Positions 1-6,678 of a stretch of 11,699 nucleotides of DNA are shown piece by piece. Below the pieces are notes generated by a model. It made no database searches and was not told where the DNA came from. It was given only the letters and a program-made list of their open reading frames with translations. Made by a program: the position numbers and the translations under genes. The stretch spans positions 1-11,699 of the forward strand of contig CAZHPY010000053.1 in assembly GCA_964534705.1 (NCBI GenBank), read 5' to 3'. Numbering within the stretch: position 1 is the first letter of the stretch; every line of letters starts with the position of its first letter. This stretch comes from CAZHPY01 sp964534705 (GTDB taxonomy: Bacteria; Omnitrophota; Gorgyraeia; 2-01-FULL-45-10).

Positions 1-1
1 C

Positions 2-29
2 TTGTAGCAACACTCTTATGTGATATAAT
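2..29 (+). promoter_or_regulatory. sigma70 promoter with extended -10 (small RNA / leader)
   Basis: The -10 box TATAAT (24-29) is a perfect consensus and is preceded by TGA (21-23), which makes an extended -10. The -35 candidate TTGTAG (2-7) lies 16 bases upstream and is only a fair match. Transcription would start near base 36. The first structured element downstream is the hairpin at 47-72, not a coding sequence. The -35 sits at the edge of the window, so upstream operators cannot be seen. Confidence 0.7.
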
Positions 30-35
30 ATATTC

Positions 36-137
36 AATACAAGTGGTCTTGAAATGCCTGTGTATTTCAAGAGGTGAAGTATCCAGATGGTCGGGCCGCC
101 ATCTTTCGGGATAAAGCCCGAAAGGGGCGGTTTTTAT
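36..137 (+). ncRNA. structured ~100-nt RNA: small RNA or attenuated leader
   Basis: No open frame of note lies here. The RNA would begin with a perfect 9-bp hairpin (47-55 with 64-72, 8-base loop). A linker (73-84) follows, then a 6-bp hairpin (85-90 with 99-104). That second hairpin shares bases 96-104 with the left arm of the terminator at 96-130, so the two cannot form together. The arrangement fits a switch (antiterminator versus terminator) or a simple sRNA with its own terminator. I compared it from memory with fluoride, c-di-GMP, ZTP, TPP, preQ1, guanidine and c-di-AMP (ydaO) riboswitches and found no convincing match. The sensor-TPS gene starts 125 bases after the terminator and seems to have its own promoter, which favours a separate sRNA. 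No experimental support is available here. Confidence 0.45.
96..135 (+). terminator. intrinsic terminator of the 5' RNA
   Basis: The stem has two parts: CCGCC (96-100) pairs with GGCGG (126-130), and TTTCGGG (104-110) pairs with CCCGAAA (117-123). A small internal loop separates them (101-103 and 124-125) and the apical loop has 6 bases. Five T residues (131-135) follow directly, then a T-rich stretch. This is the classical rho-independent form. Confidence 0.8.
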
Positions 138-190
138 TTTGTAGTAATACGAATAGCGGAAATAAGTCAGAAGAAAAAAGAAATGGCTAT

Positions 191-219
191 TTGATATCAT
201 TGCCTAAAACTATAATAAT
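191..219 (+). promoter_or_regulatory. probable promoter of the trehalose/c-di-AMP operon
   Basis: TTGATA (191-196) is a good -35 box. Two overlapping -10 choices exist in the run TATAATAAT: TATAAT at 211-216, a perfect box but with a short 14-base spacer, and AATAAT at 214-219 with the ideal 17-base spacer. Transcription would begin near 223-226, about 38 bases before the ATG. A GGAGG Shine-Dalgarno at 250-254 stands 7 bases from that ATG. The surrounding DNA (140-250) is AT-rich and has no other recognisable element. Confidence 0.5.
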
Positions 220-261
220 ATCTAAGAAATAATATACTATTAGAGTTACGGAGGATCTACC

Positions 262-2511
262 ATGCGAAGGCTTCTTTTATTCATATTGCCCATCCTGATA
301 ATCGTGACCATGGCATTTATGGGGTTCGGGATATTTCAAGTCAGGTCCGAAGAAGCAAGGCTTTTAGATGATCTGATGCGAAAGGCTAAAGCGGTAGCGG
401 AGAGCATGGAATTATCCGTAAAGCATGTGCTTGAAAATAACAATATCCGCGACGCAAGATGGCTTGTTGAAAAATTCGAGAGGAGAGAGAGATTCCAGGG
501 ATGCGCCATTTATGATAAAGACGGCAATGTCATGGTGATCACAGATAGGTTTTCAGATTGGAAAGACAAGGACAAGCCTTATTTAAGAGAGGCTATCAGG
601 AGCATGGTGGCTCGAGGGGCAATAGAAAAATTTAAAGATTATAGAGTGTATAGTTATGTGTTGCCTATAATGGACGATGCCGGCAATGTTCTAGGGGTAG
701 AGGAAATAATGTATGATACGTCTTATGTCTTTGATCAATTGGCGGAATTATGGAGACGGCTCAGCATAATTTTAATAGCGCTGATCGTAGCGATCATACT
801 GATCTCACTGCTCGTCCAACGGCAGATATTTACCGCTCCGGTGGAGCAGCTTACCGAATGGTTTAAACGATTTCAAAAGGGCGAAATAGATACCATTCAT
901 CCTATCAAAGAAAGAGGTGAGCTTGGTAAGCTGGCAAGCGAAGTGGAACAGGCAGCCCTAAGCATAAGGGTGGCCAGGAAGGCTGTTAGCGAGGAAGCTA
1001 CCGAGAGGATCCAAAAAGAAGACCTATGGACCGATGCGAGACTAAAAGATGTGGTTCGTTCAAGATTAGGTGAGAATGCCCTAGTCATCGTATCGAATAG
1101 AGAGCCTTATATGCATGTAATTAATGAGATGACTGGCAAGGCTGAATGTACCCGTCCTGCAAGCGGTGTTGTGACCGCGCTGGATCCTATAATGCGCGCA
1201 TGCGGCGGTACATGGGTAGCCCATGGCAGCGCTAATGCCGACAGGAAATTTGTTAATTCTAAAAATAAGCTTGCTGTCCCACCGGGCGAAGATCATTATA
1301 TTTTAAAAAGAGTATGGTTATCCAAAGAAGAGGAAGATGGCTACTATTATGGTTTTTCGAACGAAGGCCTATGGCCGTTGTGTCATATAACTTATACAAG
1401 GCCTGTATTCAGGGAATTGGATTGGCAAATATATAAGAAAGTTAACCAGAAATTTGCCGATAGCGTATTGGAGGAATTACCTGCCAAGAATCCATTTGTT
1501 TTTATCCAGGACTACCACTTTACCCTCCTGCCTCAAATGATAAAAGATAAAAGGCCTGATGCGACCATTGCTCTTTTCTGGCATATACCATGGCCGAACC
1601 CTGAGGTCTTCTCGACATGCCCTTACCAGGCCGAGATCCTGGACGGCATGCTAGGCTGCGATCTAATAGGATTCCATGTCCAGTATCACTGTAATAATTT
1701 TATAGATACGGCAAATAGATTCCTGGAATGCCGCGTAGATACGGAAAAGTTCAGCATAGTTCGTGCAAACAAAGAGACATTGGTGCGGTCGTTCCCGATA
1801 AGCGTGGATATTGCCATAAATTCAAGTGTAGATCAGGATGAAGAGGGCGAGGTAGCTAAAATCCGCAAGGAATTTGAGCTTGATAATAAGATCGTCGCCC
1901 TGGGAGTTGACAGGATAGACTATACGAAAGGACTGGCAGAGCGCATGATGGCAGTAGACCGTTTCCTCGAGAAATATCCGGATTATAGAGGCAAGTTTGT
2001 TTTTATCCAGTTAGGCGCGCCTAGCAGAACACACATAAAAAAGTACCATGACCTCATGGGAGAACTTGACGAGCTGGCGGAAAGGATCAACTGGAAATAC
2101 AAGAACGATGAATGGAAGCCTATCGTATATCTTAGGCGCCACTTTTCTCCGGAAGAGATAAAGCCATTTTACAGGATCGCCGATATCTGTATCGTAAGTT
2201 CCCTCCATGACGGGATGAATCTCGTGGCTAAAGAATATATTGCCTCTAAGAACGACCTGAACGGTACTCTTATATTGAGTAAATTTACGGGCGCGGCAAG
2301 AGAGCTTAATGACGCGATACAGATCAACCCTTATTCTCCGGAAGAATTTGCGAACAGTATTAAATTGGCTGCAGATATGCCGCCACCGGAAAAGGAACGG
2401 CGCATGGAAAACATGCGGAAAATCATCGCGGACAATAATATTTACAAGTGGGCGGGGAGCATAATTACCGAGCTGGCTACAATAAAAAAGCCCGTCAGGA
2501 ATGGTTTGTGA
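262..2511 (+). CDS. Membrane sensor-HAMP fused to GT20 trehalose-6-phosphate synthase
   Basis: Predicted to transfer glucose from a nucleotide sugar to glucose-6-phosphate, giving trehalose-6-phosphate on the cytoplasmic face of the inner membrane. Order of parts in 749 residues: membrane helix 4-25; an extracytoplasmic sensor of about 140 residues (26-165) with a Cache/PAS-like stretch (CAIYDKDGNV, 81-90); second helix 166-186; HAMP-like linker 187-240; GT20 domain about 272-740. GT20 landmarks are SNRE (278-281), WHIPWPNPE (440-448), DRIDYTKG (550-557) and HDGMNLVAKEY (649-659). E. coli OtsA is about 470 residues and lacks the front half. The W of the OtsA GWSG motif is replaced by H (WVAHGS, 318-323), and GGL of its glycine loop reads SGV (301-303), so this is a distinct GT20 branch and a related product such as glucosylglycerol-phosphate is not excluded. 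The phosphatase next door supports T6P. ATG chosen because GGAGG lies 7 bases upstream. First gene of the operon. Confidence 0.88.
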   Translation: MRRLLLFILPILIIVTMAFMGFGIFQVRSEEARLLDDLMRKAKAVAESMELSVKHVLENNNIRDARWLVEKFERRERFQGCAIYDKDGNVMVITDRFSDWKDKDKPYLREAIRSMVARGAIEKFKDYRVYSYVLPIMDDAGNVLGVEEIMYDTSYVFDQLAELWRRLSIILIALIVAIILISLLVQRQIFTAPVEQLTEWFKRFQKGEIDTIHPIKERGELGKLASEVEQAALSIRVARKAVSEEATERIQKEDLWTDARLKDVVRSRLGENALVIVSNREPYMHVINEMTGKAECTRPASGVVTALDPIMRACGGTWVAHGSANADRKFVNSKNKLAVPPGEDHYILKRVWLSKEEEDGYYYGFSNEGLWPLCHITYTRPVFRELDWQIYKKVNQKFADSVLEELPAKNPFVFIQDYHFTLLPQMIKDKRPDATIALFWHIPWPNPEVFSTCPYQAEILDGMLGCDLIGFHVQYHCNNFIDTANRFLECRVDTEKFSIVRANKETLVRSFPISVDIAINSSVDQDEEGEVAKIRKEFELDNKIVALGVDRIDYTKGLAERMMAVDRFLEKYPDYRGKFVFIQLGAPSRTHIKKYHDLMGELDELAERINWKYKNDEWKPIVYLRRHFSPEEIKPFYRIADICIVSSLHDGMNLVAKEYIASKNDLNGTLILSKFTGAARELNDAIQINPYSPEEFANSIKLAADMPPPEKERRMENMRKIIADNNIYKWAGSIITELATIKKPVRNGL

Positions 2512-3344
2512 AAAGGGTAAGCTATATTTTTTCGTGTTGGGAAGATGTTAAAAGATCAATAAATAAGAAATTCATATATTTGTTCCTTGATTATGACGGA
2601 ACATTGTCTCCGATAGCCCGGGCCCCCGATAAAGCTGTTATGCCGGACAGGGTAAAAGGCCTGTTATATAAGCTGTCAAAAAGGTCGAACTGCAAAATAG
2701 CGATCGTGAGCGGGCGGGCGCTGAATGATATTTCAAGGCGCGTGGGTTTAAAAAATATCGTTTATGTAGGTAACCACGGATTTGAAATAAAAGGGCCGAA
2801 AATAAAATTCAAAGTTCCTGTTTCGGGTAAATACAGGAGAACGGTTGAAGAGATCAAGGCCAGATTAGAAAAGAACCTCTTGCCTTTTAAGGGCGTATTA
2901 ATAGAAGACAAAGGATTTTGTCTGGTAGTGCATTACAGGCTTGCGGGCGAAAATGATGTACCGGCGATCGAGTCCGAATTTTACGTTTCTACTTTTCTCG
3001 ATGAGTTTAAAAATAATATCCAGGTAAGATCCGGAAAGATGTCACGGGAGGTGAGGCCGCCGATGTTATGGGATAAAGGGGTAGCCGTCCTATGGCTTTT
3101 GGCCCGGCAATCATCTTTAATAAGGGATAAGAAAATGAAAATCCTTCCTGTTTATGTCGGCGATGATGTGACGGATGAGGATGCCTTCCAGGCATTAAGC
3201 AACAGAGGACTGACAATATTTGTAGGTAAACCGAAAAATACAAAAGCCCGTTTTTACGTGAGAAATACTACAGAGGTAATAAGATTCCTGGAAATGATAT
3301 TAAAAGATGAAGGTTCGGACGTCCTATGCCTGAAAAAGAGATAA
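2508..3344 (+). CDS. otsB: Trehalose-6-phosphate phosphatase (HAD superfamily)
   Basis: Removes the phosphate from trehalose-6-phosphate to release trehalose, completing the pathway begun by the upstream synthase. With the GTG start at 2508 the protein has 278 residues, typical of OtsB. HAD motif I is DYDGTLSP (28-35, nucleophile D28, acid/base D30). SGR (68-70) carries the motif II Ser, GNHGFE (88-93) is the family signature, WDKG (188-191) supplies the motif III Lys, and GDDVTDEDAF (218-227) is motif IV with the Mg-binding acids. All catalytic residues are present. I prefer GTG 2508 over the in-frame ATG at 2448: the GTG overlaps the TGA stop of the synthase as GTGA, an AGGA lies 7 bases upstream (2497-2500), and the extra 20 residues resemble nothing in OtsB. 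The 4-bp overlap implies translational coupling and matched amounts of both enzymes. Confidence 0.92.
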   Translation: MKRVSYIFSCWEDVKRSINKKFIYLFLDYDGTLSPIARAPDKAVMPDRVKGLLYKLSKRSNCKIAIVSGRALNDISRRVGLKNIVYVGNHGFEIKGPKIKFKVPVSGKYRRTVEEIKARLEKNLLPFKGVLIEDKGFCLVVHYRLAGENDVPAIESEFYVSTFLDEFKNNIQVRSGKMSREVRPPMLWDKGVAVLWLLARQSSLIRDKKMKILPVYVGDDVTDEDAFQALSNRGLTIFVGKPKNTKARFYVRNTTEVIRFLEMILKDEGSDVLCLKKR

Positions 3345-3997
3345 AAAGATCTAAGGAGCCGTTTAATTTCTATACACGGCTAAATCTTTCCGAATTAACC
3401 GGATCGTCGGCCAAAAACCTTGATGAGTTATTGGGGTGCATAAAACAGGTCCCGGACTCGTCTATTTACCATCATACGCACAGGTTTTTGCAGCAGCACC
3501 AGTATTTGTCTCCGGAGCCGCCTAATGATTTCGCGTATTGGATCACAAACACAATAGGCGAAAAAGAACTTGGCGAAGATGTTGCCAGTATCGACACCAT
3601 ACAATTTAACAGCATAAGTGACCTACGCAACGCTTTTATCACTGCCATTGAGGATTATTTAAAAGAAAACCCATCCGCTAAAACAAAATTTACCAGAAAG
3701 AGCAATGCTTTTTATTTTATAAAGTCGCTGAGTTTTATTATTTCTACAGGCCATACAGCTAATGATCTGCCGGAATTTTGTCGTATCCTTGAAAATATTT
3801 CGATAGATAGCATATATTTCCATATATTTGAAGCGCGTCTCAGGATAGGGAAAAAGACCAACGATTTTTCATATTGGATAGAAACTTCACTGGGTAATAA
3901 AAGGCTGGCTGAATCGATATCAAAGCTAGATCCGTATACTTATACCCTGGAAGACCTCAGAAAAACGATTATCGAGAAGGTGTCGCGGTACATATAG
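3326..3997 (+). CDS. DUF5752 family protein, tandem two-repeat
   Basis: A 223-residue soluble protein without signal peptide or membrane helix, which I place in the DUF5752 family from recall; no reaction is known to me. It is built from two copies of a ~100-residue unit (about 13-112 and 128-223). Both copies share the start NFYTRLNLS / AFYFIKSLS, then SIYHH / SIYFH (46-50, 162-166), then NDFAYWI / NDFSYWI (67-73, 179-185), then a G-x-x-x-L-[AG]-E pattern and a closing SDLRNAFITAI / EDLRKTIIEKV. It overlaps the otsB end by 19 bases in another frame, and only a distant GAAGG (3309-3313) serves as Shine-Dalgarno, so coupled translation is likely. Position between trehalose phosphatase and trehalose synthase suggests a partner or regulator of trehalose enzymes (inference). 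No cysteine cluster or obvious catalytic triad is visible. Confidence 0.75.
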   Translation: MPEKEIKRSKEPFNFYTRLNLSELTGSSAKNLDELLGCIKQVPDSSIYHHTHRFLQQHQYLSPEPPNDFAYWITNTIGEKELGEDVASIDTIQFNSISDLRNAFITAIEDYLKENPSAKTKFTRKSNAFYFIKSLSFIISTGHTANDLPEFCRILENISIDSIYFHIFEARLRIGKKTNDFSYWIETSLGNKRLAESISKLDPYTYTLEDLRKTIIEKVSRYI

Positions 3998-4004
3998 GTT
4001 TTAT

Positions 4005-5216
4005 ATGGCAAAAATAGATGAATATATTCCAATAACCGGTCAGGCTATAATCGATGACCTTCGGTGTATAGGCGAGAAGTTGAAGGGCAAGATCGTCCAG
4101 AATATCAATTCGACCGCAGTGGGAGGAGGTGTTGCCGAGATCCTTAACCGCATGGTGCCCTTACTGAAAGAGCTGGGCGTAGATACGCGATGGGATGTTA
4201 TTAAAGGCGGCGCGCAGTTTTTTGAAGTCACAAAAAAATTCCACAATGCGCTTCATGGTAAACCGGAAGATATAACCCAGGGCGATTTTGATATCTTTTT
4301 GGAAACAAGCAAAGAGAATATCAATGATATCAATATAGGCGGCGACATTGTTTATATCCATGATCCACAGCCCATAGCTATGGTTGATAAAAAAAAGGAT
4401 AACAAGTGGATCTGGCGCTGCCATATAGACATCTCAAATCCCAATAATGAGGTATGGGATTTTCTTAAGACATTTATTGTTAAATATGATGCCACTGTTT
4501 TTTCCGCGCCCAGCTTTGCGCAAGGACTGCTGAACAGGCAATTCTTGATATCTCCTTCCATAGATCCTTTAAGCGATAAGAATAAAGACCTGCCCGAGGA
4601 TGCGATAAATGCGGTTTTAGCAAAATATAATATCATCAAGGATAAGCCTATAATAACGCAAATATCCAGATTTGACAGGTTAAAAGACCCTATAGGCGTG
4701 ATCAAGGCTTATAAGGCCGTTAAGCGGTACATAGATTGCCAGCTCATCCTGGCAGGAGGCGGAGCGAGCGATGACCCTGAAGGGCTGGAAGTCCTGGAGG
4801 AGGTGCGGGATATGGCAAAAGAGGACCATGACATACACGTATTGTTATTGCCCCAGGATGATATAACGGTAAATGCCCTCCAGCGGGCATCTACAATAAT
4901 ATTGCAGAAGTCCATCAAGGAGGGGTTTGGACTGACGGTTGCGGAGGCCTTGTGGAAGTCTAAGCCTGTCGTTGCGTCGAACGTAGGGGGGATCCCGCTG
5001 CAAATAGCGCATAAATATTCAGGCCTACTGTGCCACTCTATCGATGGAGCCGCTTTTGCGATAAAACAATTGCTTAATAGCCCTAAATACGCGAAAAAGC
5101 TCGGCGAGAACGGCCATGAGCATATAAAAAATAATTTTTTGGTTACGCGCCATTTAAGGGATTATATGCTTTTATTTCTTTCGCTTTATTATAGCGAAGA
5201 TACGATCTATCTATAA
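4005..5216 (+). CDS. treT: TreT-like trehalose synthase (GT4 glycosyltransferase)
   Basis: Resembles the TreT family, which joins NDP-glucose and free glucose to trehalose in one reversible step. The 403-residue length fits. The N-terminal Rossmann half has the typical TreT start INSTAVGGGVAEIL (34-47, glycine loop 40-42), followed by RWDVIKGG (62-69) and FFEVTKKFHNALHG (72-85). The C-terminal half has SRFDRLKDPIGVI (221-233) for the nucleotide-sugar phosphates and the GT4 E-x7-E motif EGFGLTVAE (306-314). GNVGG-like SNVGGIP (325-331) is also present. No signal peptide, so cytoplasmic. It starts 7 bases after the DUF5752 stop with a weak Shine-Dalgarno, so it is probably coupled. With the synthase/phosphatase pair upstream, the operon encodes two independent trehalose routes. 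A sucrose-synthase-like or other disaccharide transferase role cannot be excluded by sequence alone. Confidence 0.85.
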   Translation: MAKIDEYIPITGQAIIDDLRCIGEKLKGKIVQNINSTAVGGGVAEILNRMVPLLKELGVDTRWDVIKGGAQFFEVTKKFHNALHGKPEDITQGDFDIFLETSKENINDINIGGDIVYIHDPQPIAMVDKKKDNKWIWRCHIDISNPNNEVWDFLKTFIVKYDATVFSAPSFAQGLLNRQFLISPSIDPLSDKNKDLPEDAINAVLAKYNIIKDKPIITQISRFDRLKDPIGVIKAYKAVKRYIDCQLILAGGGASDDPEGLEVLEEVRDMAKEDHDIHVLLLPQDDITVNALQRASTIILQKSIKEGFGLTVAEALWKSKPVVASNVGGIPLQIAHKYSGLLCHSIDGAAFAIKQLLNSPKYAKKLGENGHEHIKNNFLVTRHLRDYMLLFLSLYYSEDTIYL

Positions 5217-5227
5217 TAAGGAGGCTT

Positions 5228-6676
5228 ATGCTAAACGCTTTGCTGGGATTTTTTCAACAAGTCAGGTTTTCTGATCTTGCGGACATCCTCATTGTCACCG
5301 TATTTATTTATCTGATAATGGTATGGTTAAAAAAAGCGCGGGCCAGGTTCATATTCATCGGCATTTTCATGCTCGGCACGATATATGCGTTAGCCAGGTT
5401 CTTCGGGCTCTATTTAACAATAATAACTCTGCAGGCATTTTTTGCGGTTGCCCTGATAATGGTGGTAATTATATTCCAGGATGACCTACGCAGGCTATTT
5501 GAAAGAATGGCTATCCTGGGAGTGAAGCGTAAACGCCACACTACGGTCCCGATCTCAACTAACACAGAGATAATCGCCAGCGCGCTAGCCAATTTATCAC
5601 GCAAGAATATAGGCGCCCTCGTTGTTATCAAAGGCGCCGACCTTCTGGACCGCCATTTGGAGGCAGGGGTTTTTCTCGATGCCGTTATAAGCCAGGTCCT
5701 TCTTGAGAGCATATTCGATAAGCACGTTCCCAGTCATGATGGCGCCGTTATTATAGATGGAGAGCGTGTAGTAAAATTAGGCGCCTACCTGCCGCTTTCC
5801 ACGAATATCAAGGAGGTGGGCCGCCTTGGCACGCGCCACGCCGCCGCTTTAGGCATAACCGAACGTACGGATGCCATGTCGCTGGTTGTATCCGAAGAAG
5901 ACGGCGTTATCTCGGTTGCGGAAGACGGGAAAATAAAACACCTGAAGGATACAAATCAGCTTATTAATGTACTGCAGGATTTTTATCATAAAAAGTATCC
6001 CCAGAAAAAAAGCATGCGCCTGAAACAGTTCCTGACAGAACATCTTTTCGAGAAAGTAATAGCGGTTGTTGTTGCCTCTACCTTGTGGGTGATCTTTGCT
6101 CACCATACGGAAAATTTGCGAAGAGATTTTATTGTTCCCATAGAATATAGGAACATTGCCGCAAACAGGATCATTGCTGAGCCAAAGGCAAAGGAAGTCA
6201 CCGTTACGTTAAGCGGAACTGAGCAGAAATTCAGCCTTCTTCAGCCGGAAGACCTCAAGGTTTCCCTGGATATGTCGGCTATAAAGGACGGCGAAAATCA
6301 AATTGCCCTGACAAATGACCTGGTCAAGAACTATTCTGGACTATCAGTGGTTAATATTGCGCCCGGACAGATAGCGCTTAATTCATACCAGTTAATACCA
6401 AATAACGTTCCCGTTGAACTAAAAACAAAAGGAAAGGTGCCGCCGGGAGTTATTTTGCGAGAGATAAAAGTTGAGCCTCAGACAATATCCGTTATTGCGC
6501 CGAATACCATGCCCCCGGACAAGATCAGGGTCACTACGGAGCCGATAGATCTAGGATCGGTAACCGATACAACAACCATGACGCCTACGCTTATACTGCA
6601 ACCCGATGTCCGTTTTTCAGGCGAAAAGCCGCCTGAGGTCAAAGTGGCCATTGAGGTTCAGAAGGAAGCGAAATAA
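5228..6676 (+). CDS. cdaA: Diadenylate cyclase CdaA fused to CdaR/YbbR domains
   Basis: Condenses two ATP to cyclic di-AMP, a messenger of osmotic and cell-wall state. The N-terminal part matches CdaA: three membrane helices (about 17-34, 41-58, 62-83), then a DAC domain (110-240) with the motif HDGAVIID (170-177, catalytic D171) and GTRH (201-204). The usual RHR motif reads RHA here (A205). A fourth helix (274-291) then carries the chain outside the cytoplasm, where two YbbR repeats follow (about 296-384 and 390-477). In Firmicutes the YbbR protein CdaR is a separate neighbour that regulates CdaA, so this gene is both in one chain. At 482 residues it is close to CdaA (~273) plus a two-repeat YbbR tail. 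The ATG at 5228 follows AAGGAGG at an unusually short 3-base distance; no better start is visible. It lies 11 bases after treT, with the phosphoesterase 2 bases downstream. Confidence 0.88.
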   Translation: MLNALLGFFQQVRFSDLADILIVTVFIYLIMVWLKKARARFIFIGIFMLGTIYALARFFGLYLTIITLQAFFAVALIMVVIIFQDDLRRLFERMAILGVKRKRHTTVPISTNTEIIASALANLSRKNIGALVVIKGADLLDRHLEAGVFLDAVISQVLLESIFDKHVPSHDGAVIIDGERVVKLGAYLPLSTNIKEVGRLGTRHAAALGITERTDAMSLVVSEEDGVISVAEDGKIKHLKDTNQLINVLQDFYHKKYPQKKSMRLKQFLTEHLFEKVIAVVVASTLWVIFAHHTENLRRDFIVPIEYRNIAANRIIAEPKAKEVTVTLSGTEQKFSLLQPEDLKVSLDMSAIKDGENQIALTNDLVKNYSGLSVVNIAPGQIALNSYQLIPNNVPVELKTKGKVPPGVILREIKVEPQTISVIAPNTMPPDKIRVTTEPIDLGSVTDTTTMTPTLILQPDVRFSGEKPPEVKVAIEVQKEAK

Positions 6677-6678
6677 AA

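Noticed and set aside
36..137. Assignment of the 5' RNA to a known riboswitch (fluoride, c-di-GMP, ZTP or c-di-AMP ydaO)
   Set aside because: The conserved core bases of these classes, as far as I can recall them, are not present; only the hairpin-plus-terminator form is shared.
233..238. TATACT as a -10 box close to the synthase gene
   Set aside because: No -35 match stands 16-18 bases upstream; the TTGATA/TATAATAAT combination at 191-219 is better.
897..1296. Short - strand frames within the synthase gene (and similar ones in 2011-2208, 3007-3243, 4040-4918, 5410-6106, 9539-9811, 10581-11680)
   Set aside because: All lie opposite clear genes, show no family similarity, and their composition is that of antisense shadows.
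2448..2507. Longer trehalose-phosphatase start at ATG 2448
   Set aside because: The GTG at 2508 overlaps the upstream stop as GTGA, has a ribosome site, and the extra 20 residues do not look like OtsB.
5180..5217. Hairpin (5180-5185 with 5093-type AGCGAA at 5193-5198) and TATAAT (5212-5217) before the cyclase gene
   Set aside because: The hairpin has no T tract and lies inside the treT end. The TATAAT lacks a good -35 and would start transcription at or after the ribosome site, so no separate promoter or terminator is called.
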